DNA of 48,674 nt from Zoogloea oleivorans (GTDB lineage: Bacteria > Pseudomonadota > Gammaproteobacteria > Burkholderiales > Rhodocyclaceae): positions 109,713 through 158,386 of the forward strand of contig JAOAUC010000046.1 in NCBI GenBank assembly GCA_030157785.1, written 5' to 3'. The position numbers and the translations under genes are program-made. Under the pieces are notes generated by a model that made no database searches, was not told the origin of the DNA, and saw only the letters and a list, made by a program, of their open reading frames with translations. Position 1 is the first letter of the stretch; each line of letters begins with the position of its first letter. Shown here piece after piece: positions 42,006 through 48,674 of the stretch.

Positions 42006-45000
42006 GTGCGCCGCTATACGCTTGGTCTGGATATAGGCATTGCCTCCGTGGGTTGGTGCGTCTTTGGTGAAGAGCGCATCATCGACCTCGGCGTGCGCGC
42101 TTTTAACAAGGCAGAAACTGCCAAGGAGGGCGACCCGCTCAATCTGACCCGGCGTTTGGCCCGTCTCACCCGCCACCGCCTGGCACAACGCGCTTGGCGG
42201 TTGAAAAAACTGACACGCGAACTCAAGCGCCACGGTTTGATCGACAACAAGCGTTTCTTCCAGGAAAGGCCAACACAAATCTCGCCTTGGCACTTGCGTG
42301 TCGAAGGGCTAGAGCGAAAGCTGGAATCCGATGAATGGGCGCGCGTCATTTACCATCTATGCAAACACAGGGGCTTTCATTGGGTTAGTCGGGCCGAGGA
42401 AAAGCAGGCGGAGGGCGATGCCAAGGGTGAGGGTGGCAAGGTCAAGCAAGGCTTGGCCGGTACCCGGCGCCTGATGGAGGAAAAAGGTTACCGCTCTGCC
42501 GCCGAGATGGTGCTTGCCGAATTTCCCGGAGCGCAGCGTAACAAACAGGGCGAATACACCAAGGCACTCTCTCGTATCGTTCTAGGTGACGAACTGGGGC
42601 AGTTATTTGCATTGCAACGTCAGCTTGATAATCCTCAGGCCAGCGTTGAACTGGAAGCCGCCATTCTCGGCAATGGCGACCGCAAGAGTGGCTTGTTCTG
42701 GCAACAAAAGCCGCCGCTTTCCGGTGCAGATCTGCTGAAAATGCTGGGGAAATGCACCTTTGAGAAAGCCGAGTACCGCGCGCCTAAAGCAAGTTTCACC
42801 GCAGAACGCCACGTCTGGTTTACTCGACTCAATAATCTGCGGATTGTGTTCGACGGCACCACCCGCCCGCTGAACGAGCAAGAGCGTGCTATTGCCCTGC
42901 CCATGCCCTATGCGCAAGCGGGTGATCTAACCTATAAGCAACTGGGCAGTGCCCTGAGTAAGGCAGGGCAACTCCCCAAAGATGGTTTCCGTTTTGCAGG
43001 TCTTTCCTATCCCAGCGACAAACAAAAAGTCGAAGGTAAGGCAAAAGACCCGGAGGGCGCAACGCTGGTCAAACTCCCTGCTTGGCAGGAACTACGAACT
43101 ACGCTGAAGAAAGCCTGTTTAGAAACCGAGTGGGAAAGCCTCGCTGGCGCTGCCTTCTGCGGTCGACCTGAAACTCTGGATGATATTGCCCGCATTCTCA
43201 GCGTTTATAAAGATGATGACGAGGTCCGAGCCGAGTTGTCCAAATTGGTGCTCCCAAATCGCGAAAAGATGGTAGAGGCCCTGCTCGACATCCGCTTCGA
43301 TAGATTCCATGCGCTATCGCTCAAGGCGCTCTACAAAATCGTGCCATTCATGGAACAAGGTCAGCGTTACGACGAAGCTTGCGTCTCTAGTGGCTACCAT
43401 CACAGCCAGCTATTTGCAGCAGACGACGAGAAAGAGCTTTACCTGCCGCCGCTCTACGAGCAAGTACGCGGTTATGAGGCTGGTGAAGAAGGCAAGATGA
43501 TTTTTAGCGAGCGAATTGAGAGTGAGATCACCGGCGGTATTCCGCGCAACCCAGTCGTACTGCGTGCTCTGAACCAGGCGCGCAAGGTGGTCAACGCCAT
43601 TGTTCGCCGCTACGGCTCGCCCATGGCCGTCAATATCGAGATGGCTCGCGATCTTTCCCGGCCGATGGATGAGCGGAACAAAATCAAGAAGGAGCAGGAT
43701 GAATACCGGTCGCGCAATGAGCGGGACAAGGCTTTGTTTACCGAAGAGTTCGGCCAGCCCCCCAAAGGTGGTGAGTTCGAGAAATTCCGCCTCTATCGCG
43801 AACAACTCGGCAAATGCGCTTACTCGCTGGAAGCAATTTACCTCGAGCGCCTGCTTGAAGCGGGTTATGTCGAAATTGACCATGTTTTACCTTATTCGCG
43901 CAGTTTCGACGACAGCAAGAATAACAAGGTTTTGGTTCTCGCCAGGGTGAATCGCGACAAAGGCAACCGCACCCCCTACGAGTACCTCGGTGGAGCAGAA
44001 AACAGCCTGCGCTGGCAGCAGTTCGTAGTCTTTGTCGAATCAACCAAGGCCTACCGCCTCGCTAAACGCAGCCGCCTGCTGCGTAAGGATTTTGGTAAAA
44101 AAGAAGCCGAGGAGTTCAAGGAGCGGAATCTCAACGACACCCGTTATATCTGCAAATTCTTTAAAAACTACATCGAGCGTTACCTGAAACTCGCCGAAGG
44201 CAGTGAGGCCAAACGTTGTGTCGTCCTTAGCGGACAGATGACTGCCTTTCTGCGTGCTCGCTGGGGCATTAACAAGATTCGCAGTGAAAGCGACCGCCAC
44301 CACGCGCTGGACGCCGCCGTTGTTGCTGCATGCACGCATGGCATGGTCAAGCGGCTGGCTGACTATTCGCGCACTAAGGAACTGGCACAGGTGCACGAAG
44401 GCTTCGTTGATACGACAACGGGCGAAATCATCAATCCGGCGATATTCAGGCAGCTCAAGCAGCATTTCCCGGAGCCATGGGCGCATTTTCACCACGAACT
44501 CGAAGCTCGCCTGAAAATCGACGATCCGGCCCTGCTGCGTGAAGAGATGAGCCGCCTCGGCAGCTACGATGAAGAAGCACTTGGTCAACTCCGCTCGCTC
44601 TTCGTTTCCCGCGCGCCACAACGGCGCAACGGTGGTGCGGCGCATCAGGCAACCATCTATGGATTGCCGCGTGTTGATCACAAGCTAAAAGTAAAAGATA
44701 AGAAAACCAAGTCAACTAGGTTGGCGACAGAGAAAGAACTTCCGTCTTTGGCCGTTGAGCGTATTGGCGTTTTTGATACCGGAAATCAAGGCAAGCTGTA
44801 CAAGCTGACTTCTGAGCGATTAGAAGACGTCGTAGGTTGCGAACGGGACAAAGGATTGTTGCATTCTTTGCGGTTGTGGCTTGAGGAAAGAAAGGACAAC
44901 CCCAAGGCTCCAGGCACTCAGTCTTTTCCACGCAAACCAAAACATGGTGACCCCAATGACGGTCCATTTACAGGGCCTGAAATCAAGAAAGTTAAACTGA

Positions 45001-45461
45001 ATGCAGGGAAAACGACAGGAATAGCTGTTCGTAAAGGCAAAGCCTCGAACGACAGTATGCTGCGCGTTGACGTTTTCACCCAGGCCGGCAAGTTTCATTT
45101 GGTGCCTGTGTATGTGCATCACCGCGTGATGGGGTTGCCAAACCGGGCGATTGTGGCTTTTAAGGATGAAGAAGACTGGACTTTGATCGACGAAAGTTTC
45201 GCGTGGTGCTTTTCATTGCATCCGAACGATTTGGTCAAAATAACCCTAAAAGATGCATCCTACCTCGGCTATTACGCTGGTGTTGATCGCTCGACTGGTG
45301 CTATCAGTCTTTGGGCACAGGATCGCAATCAGTCGGTCGGCAAAGATGGTTTAGTACGTGGAATTGGTGTGAAAACCGCAAAAGACGTAGAAAAATTCCA
45401 CGTCGACATCCTCGGCAGCATCTACTCTGCCCAACCGGAGCCGCGTCGTGGGCTGGCGTAG
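42006..45461 (+). CDS. cas9: Cas9 endonuclease, type II-C
   Basis: 1151 residues from GTG 42006, which has GGAG 7 bases upstream and gives the usual N-terminus. RuvC-I Asp9 is in LGLDIGIASVGW; the bridge helix is Arg-rich (RLARLTRHRLAQRAWR). RuvC-II Glu545 is in AVNIEMARDL. The HNH domain has Asp625-His626 in EIDHVLPYSRSFDD and Asn649. RuvC-III has His765/766 and Asp769 in RHHALDAAVVA. The C-terminal PAM-interacting region ends in VDILGSIYSAQPEPRRG, resembling Neisseria Cas9. It is about 70 residues longer than NmCas9 (1082). All catalytic residues are present. PAM is unknown. Confidence 0.97.
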   Translation: MRRYTLGLDIGIASVGWCVFGEERIIDLGVRAFNKAETAKEGDPLNLTRRLARLTRHRLAQRAWRLKKLTRELKRHGLIDNKRFFQERPTQISPWHLRVEGLERKLESDEWARVIYHLCKHRGFHWVSRAEEKQAEGDAKGEGGKVKQGLAGTRRLMEEKGYRSAAEMVLAEFPGAQRNKQGEYTKALSRIVLGDELGQLFALQRQLDNPQASVELEAAILGNGDRKSGLFWQQKPPLSGADLLKMLGKCTFEKAEYRAPKASFTAERHVWFTRLNNLRIVFDGTTRPLNEQERAIALPMPYAQAGDLTYKQLGSALSKAGQLPKDGFRFAGLSYPSDKQKVEGKAKDPEGATLVKLPAWQELRTTLKKACLETEWESLAGAAFCGRPETLDDIARILSVYKDDDEVRAELSKLVLPNREKMVEALLDIRFDRFHALSLKALYKIVPFMEQGQRYDEACVSSGYHHSQLFAADDEKELYLPPLYEQVRGYEAGEEGKMIFSERIESEITGGIPRNPVVLRALNQARKVVNAIVRRYGSPMAVNIEMARDLSRPMDERNKIKKEQDEYRSRNERDKALFTEEFGQPPKGGEFEKFRLYREQLGKCAYSLEAIYLERLLEAGYVEIDHVLPYSRSFDDSKNNKVLVLARVNRDKGNRTPYEYLGGAENSLRWQQFVVFVESTKAYRLAKRSRLLRKDFGKKEAEEFKERNLNDTRYICKFFKNYIERYLKLAEGSEAKRCVVLSGQMTAFLRARWGINKIRSESDRHHALDAAVVAACTHGMVKRLADYSRTKELAQVHEGFVDTTTGEIINPAIFRQLKQHFPEPWAHFHHELEARLKIDDPALLREEMSRLGSYDEEALGQLRSLFVSRAPQRRNGGAAHQATIYGLPRVDHKLKVKDKKTKSTRLATEKELPSLAVERIGVFDTGNQGKLYKLTSERLEDVVGCERDKGLLHSLRLWLEERKDNPKAPGTQSFPRKPKHGDPNDGPFTGPEIKKVKLNAGKTTGIAVRKGKASNDSMLRVDVFTQAGKFHLVPVYVHHRVMGLPNRAIVAFKDEEDWTLIDESFAWCFSLHPNDLVKITLKDASYLGYYAGVDRSTGAISLWAQDRNQSVGKDGLVRGIGVKTAKDVEKFHVDILGSIYSAQPEPRRGLA

Positions 45462-46350
45462 CGTGATGATTTCCCGGCCGGCCAGGCTACGTCGGGAGCA
45501 TTTTTCCCTTGTCATCGAGCAGGAACAAACAGCCTGTGTGCCTTTTGAGGACATTGCCGTTATCGTCCTCAACCACCGCGAAATAAACCTGACCCACCCG
45601 GTACTTTCGGCCTGCGCCGAATACGGTATCGGCCTCTACGCCACCGGCCACAATCACCAGCCCAGTGGCGTCTTCCTGCCCTTTCTTTCCCATTCGCGCA
45701 CCACACGGCTGATGCGCAAGCAGCTTGATCTCAGCAAACCACTGGCTAAGCAAGCTTGGGCCAACATCATCCGCCGAAAAATAGAAAATCAGGCGCACTG
45801 CCTGCTCCTTTCGACCCGTAAAGGCGTCGAGCGGTTGAACTCTTACGCTAACCGCGTACGCTCAGGAGATGTTGATAACCTTGAAGGACAGGCCGCGGCT
45901 TTCTATTTTACTCAACTGTTTGGCAACGGATTTGTTAGGGCCGAAGAACGTTGGACGAATGCGGCGCTCGATTATGGCTATGCTGTGTTTCGCGGCGCCA
46001 TCGCACGAGGCCTGGTTGCTCATGGCTTGCATCCACCGCTTGGCCTCTTTCACGCCAGCGAACAAAATGCCTTCAATCTGGCCGACGACCTGATTGAGCC
46101 CTTCCGGCCTTTGATTGATCTTCATGTTTATAAATACCCGGCGAGCACAGAAGGTGATCTCTCTGTTCAGGACAAAGCGGCACTGGTGGCCTTGCTCAAC
46201 GTAGATGTCGCCATGCCTCAGGGCAAGATGTCTGCCTTGTCGGCTATTGAATACGCGGCCGAAAGCTTGGCACGACTCTATGAGCAGGACGACAGCAACC
46301 TCGACCTGCCCAAGTTGATCGGTCTGCACGCCCATGCTCTGGAATGCTGA
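45448..46350 (+). CDS. cas1: CRISPR-associated endonuclease Cas1, type II
   Basis: 300 residues beginning GWRSVMISRPARL, the typical II-C Cas1 start. Catalytic residues appear as Glu in VDNLEGQAAAFYF and as His and Glu in GLFHASEQNAFNLADDLIEPFRP. With Cas2 it inserts new spacers at the array. The GTG start at 45448 overlaps the cas9 end by 14 bp. Confidence 0.96.
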   Translation: MGWRSVMISRPARLRREHFSLVIEQEQTACVPFEDIAVIVLNHREINLTHPVLSACAEYGIGLYATGHNHQPSGVFLPFLSHSRTTRLMRKQLDLSKPLAKQAWANIIRRKIENQAHCLLLSTRKGVERLNSYANRVRSGDVDNLEGQAAAFYFTQLFGNGFVRAEERWTNAALDYGYAVFRGAIARGLVAHGLHPPLGLFHASEQNAFNLADDLIEPFRPLIDLHVYKYPASTEGDLSVQDKAALVALLNVDVAMPQGKMSALSAIEYAAESLARLYEQDDSNLDLPKLIGLHAHALEC

Positions 46351-46353
46351 GGT

Positions 46354-46686
46354 ATGAGCCAGGAGACGCGACGCTTTATGCGACTAATTGTCTTCTTTGA
46401 CCTGCCCATGGTCACCAAAACAGAAAAGCGTGCCTACGTCCAATTTCGCCGCTTTCTGCTCAACGATGGCTATGACATGATCCAGTGGTCGGTCTATGGT
46501 CGCCTCCTGAACGGTAGTGATGATCAGGAAAAACACCTCAAGCGCTTGGTCGACAGCCTGCCCCCTGCCGGCTCGGTACGTTGCATGACCGTTACTGAAA
46601 AGCAGTTTGCAGGCATCCGTCTGCTGGTCGGTATGCCCTTTTTTCAGGAAAAAAAGGTCACGGCAAACCAGATGCTGCTTTTCTGA
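46354..46686 (+). CDS. cas2: CRISPR-associated endoribonuclease Cas2
   Basis: 110 residues. It has the ferredoxin-like start MRLIVFFDLPMVTKTEKRAY, with Asp in FFDLP, followed by FRRFLLNDGYDMIQWSVYGR. It forms the Cas1-Cas2 integration complex. It starts 3 bp after the cas1 stop. No csn2 or cas4 follows, which fixes subtype II-C. Confidence 0.96.
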   Translation: MSQETRRFMRLIVFFDLPMVTKTEKRAYVQFRRFLLNDGYDMIQWSVYGRLLNGSDDQEKHLKRLVDSLPPAGSVRCMTVTEKQFAGIRLLVGMPFFQEKKVTANQMLLF

Positions 46687-46700
46687 AAGCAGATTTTGAT

Positions 46701-46738
46701 AAAAAAATTCCCGTCCTGCGTAAGCGGGGCGGGAATTT
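46701..46738 (-). terminator. terminator of the leftward pre-crRNA transcript
   Basis: A 12-bp stem (46705-46716 with 46727-46738, one G.U) with a 10-base loop is followed on the minus strand by seven T (46707-46701). It lies between cas2 and the array and is oriented to stop the crRNA transcript; on the plus strand no T-run follows. Confidence 0.8.
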
Positions 46739-46750
46739 CGAGTCGGCCAG

Positions 46751-48595
46751 ATTGTAGCTTTCCGGGGTGAGAGAGGGAGCTACAACGCGCAGCAGATCCT
46801 AAAGCTGAGACTGTGGGATTGTAGCTTTCCGGGGTGAGAGAGGGAGCTACAACCACGTGGCCGAAGGGGTTGCCGGTATCGCCGATTGTAGCTTTCCGGG
46901 GTGAGAGAGGGAGCTACAACTCTGCTGGGCTCGATGGCCTGACATTCGCCGATTGTAGCTTTCCGGGGTGAGAGAGGGAGCTACAACGCAGGCGTCAGGA
47001 CTCAAGGAGTTGCGCCAGATTGTAGCTTTCCGGGGTGAGAGAGGGAGCTACAACTCTCAGTGATGAGTGCATCCACGATATGGCGATTGTAGCTTTCCGG
47101 GGTGAGAGAGGGAGCTACAACATTGACACCGGCGAGGGTGATGTCATTGCTGATTGTAGCTTTCCGGGGTGAGAGAGGGAGCTACAACAGTGAGACCTGC
47201 CCGGTCCACATCGCCGGCGATTGTAGCTTTCCGGGGTGAGAGAGGGAGCTACAACGAGGACGGGGGTGTCGAGCGGGAAGACAGCGATTGTAGCTTTCCG
47301 GGGTGAGAGAGGGAGCTACAACTCGCGAAGGGAAATGGAAGCCTGTTCCTCTGATTGTAGCTTTCCGGGGTGAGAGAGGGAGCTACAACTTGAACCAGTT
47401 TGTTCCGCTCGCCGCCATGGATTGTAGCTTTCCGGGGTGAGAGAGGGAGCTACAACAAGTTTCGCGCAAGGGTTTTTGAGGGGGGGGATTGTAGCTTTCC
47501 GGGGTGAGAGAGGGAGCTACAACGGGTTAGCTACTTGAAGAGCCGCCCAACCAGATTGTAGCTTTCCGGGGTGAGAGAGGGAGCTACAACCAAAACTGTA
47601 TCCGGATCTGGCACTTATTAGATTGTAGCTTTCCGGGGTGAGAGAGGGAGCTACAACCAGGGCTGCAATGGCCTCCGGGCTGGCCTGGGATTGTAGCTTT
47701 CCGGGGTGAGAGAGGGAGCTACAACTGATACTGAGCCCGGAAAATTATGATCATCATTGTAGCTTTCCGGGGTGAGAGAGGGAGCTACAACACTGGCGAC
47801 GGTGTGACTGACGACACTGCGGATTGTAGCTTTCCGGGGTGAGAGAGGGAGCTACAACCTGCACGACGGTACTCGTTGATCAGGTCTTGATTGTAGCTTT
47901 CCGGGGTGAGAGAGGGAGCTACAACGGCACGTATTACGTACTGGATTACAACCTCGATTGTAGCTTTCCGGGGTGAGAGAGGGAGCTACAACAAATGCTG
48001 CCAGACAGCGAAAGCGTGTCGGGATTGTAGCTTTCCGGGGTGAGAGAGGGAGCTACAACCCACGAGAGGGGAGCCGCCGATAGTGACAGGATTGTAGCTT
48101 TCCGGGGTGAGAGAGGGAGCTACAACATTAGACGGTGATGTCGTCGGCCCAGTGAGGATTGTAGCTTTCCGGGGTGAGAGAGGGAGCTACAACACTTGGG
48201 GATATGTGACGGCGACCCGGACGGATTGTAGCTTTCCGGGGTGAGAGAGGGAGCTACAACTCGCTGCGTTGTAGATGAGCGACGGGGATGGATTGTAGCT
48301 TTCCGGGGTGAGAGAGGGAGCTACAACCGTCTCGTGCTCCAGCCTGACAACCATTTCGATTGTAGCTTTCCGGGGTGAGAGAGGGAGCTACAACTGCAGC
48401 GGGAGCGGCAGGAGTCGGCGTTACGATTGTAGCTTTCCGGGGTGAGAGAGGGAGCTACAACAAACATTCCACCGGGGATGTTGGCATTGCAGATTGTAGC
48501 TTTCCGGGGTGAGAGAGGGAGCTACAACCCCTTTTTTCATCGGTTGATTATCTAGGTTGATTGTAGCTTTCCGGGGTGAGAGAGGGAGCTACAAC
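46751..48595 (-). CRISPR. type II-C CRISPR array, 28 repeats, 27 spacers
   Basis: Twenty-eight copies of a 36-bp repeat (first at 46751-46786, last at 48560-48595) are spaced 67 bp apart, except 68 at 47622-47690 and 66 at 47690-47756. All copies look identical, and spacers are unique. In crRNA orientation the repeat starts GTTGTAGCTCCC and ends AAAGCTACAAT, close to the Neisseria repeat. TACAAT is a -10 box, so each repeat may promote its own crRNA. Transcription runs right to left toward cas2. Confidence 0.98.
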
Positions 48596-48674
48596 TAACG
48601 AGTAATGACGCTGCTAGGACGTAAGCACCCGGCCAACCCATCTTCCCCCGGCCTCTTAGCTCGCTAACCATAGT
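48596..48674. other. array flank at window edge
   Basis: These 79 bases contain no repeat-like sequence and no gene. They may be leader or upstream region of the array; the window ends too soon to tell. Confidence 0.5.

Noticed and set aside
46687..46750. csn2 or cas4 gene after cas2
   Set aside because: Only 64 bases with a hairpin are present; no ORF, hence subtype II-C.

Overview
The window is high-GC proteobacterial DNA. Gene content and gene order point to a betaproteobacterium, probably Rhodocyclales (Azospira/Azonexus/Dechloromonas-like). The clues are an Acinetobacter-type malonate decarboxylase operon, a DUF6156 protein, DUF4124 and DUF1415 proteins, and a Neisseria-type II-C Cas9 locus. 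This placement is inferred from family composition, not from a search. The odd length, the incomplete tRNA at the left edge and the CRISPR array close to the right edge suggest a whole contig.

Layout. 1-122: 3' part of a tRNA-His and its terminator. 250-10980: housekeeping and conserved genes (DUF4124 protein, methyltransferase, DUF1415, RbgA GTPase, rRNA methyltransferase, MscS channel with a cyclic-nucleotide domain, HIT protein, a thioredoxin/transglutaminase/DUF6156 run, a BASS-type transporter and an AraC regulator). 10907-19073: a complete malonate catabolism module. mdcY (GntR) diverges from madL-madM-mdcA-C-D-E-G-B-H, with MdcY-type operators between them. MadLM imports malonate, MdcACDE decarboxylates it on an ACP, MdcG and MdcB build and attach the prosthetic group, and MdcH primes the ACP. 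19070-31302: RlhA, SlyX, an LtaS-like sulfatase coupled to a phospholipid-methyltransferase-like protein in lower-GC DNA, NadC, an FMN glutamate-synthase-like protein, an EF-hand protein, an HtrA/Deg protease, a cupin and an Excalibur protein. 31386-36650: miaA diverging from a TraB/GumN - amidase - EI24 - CinA-like - membrane protein series, then a gene with a CRP-type site. 36699-37910: a yybP-ykoY (Mn2+) riboswitch with tandem hairpins ahead of a TerC-family gene. 37947-41730: GNAT, cupin, DnaJ-domain protein, DMT transporter with a candidate attenuator leader, a GDP-mannose hydrolase-type Nudix protein, a 12 x 21-bp tyrosine-heptad repeat and an Ala-rich protein.

41860-48595 is a complete type II-C CRISPR-Cas system: tracrRNA (minus strand), cas9, cas1, cas2 and an array of 28 identical repeats with 27 spacers. 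The array and the tracrRNA read leftward while the cas genes read rightward. The region is visibly lower in G+C than the rest, consistent with horizontal acquisition. No csn2 or cas4 is present. It is the most notable system here, followed by the Mn2+ riboswitch/TerC unit, the heptad-repeat ORF and the candidate leader-peptide attenuator.
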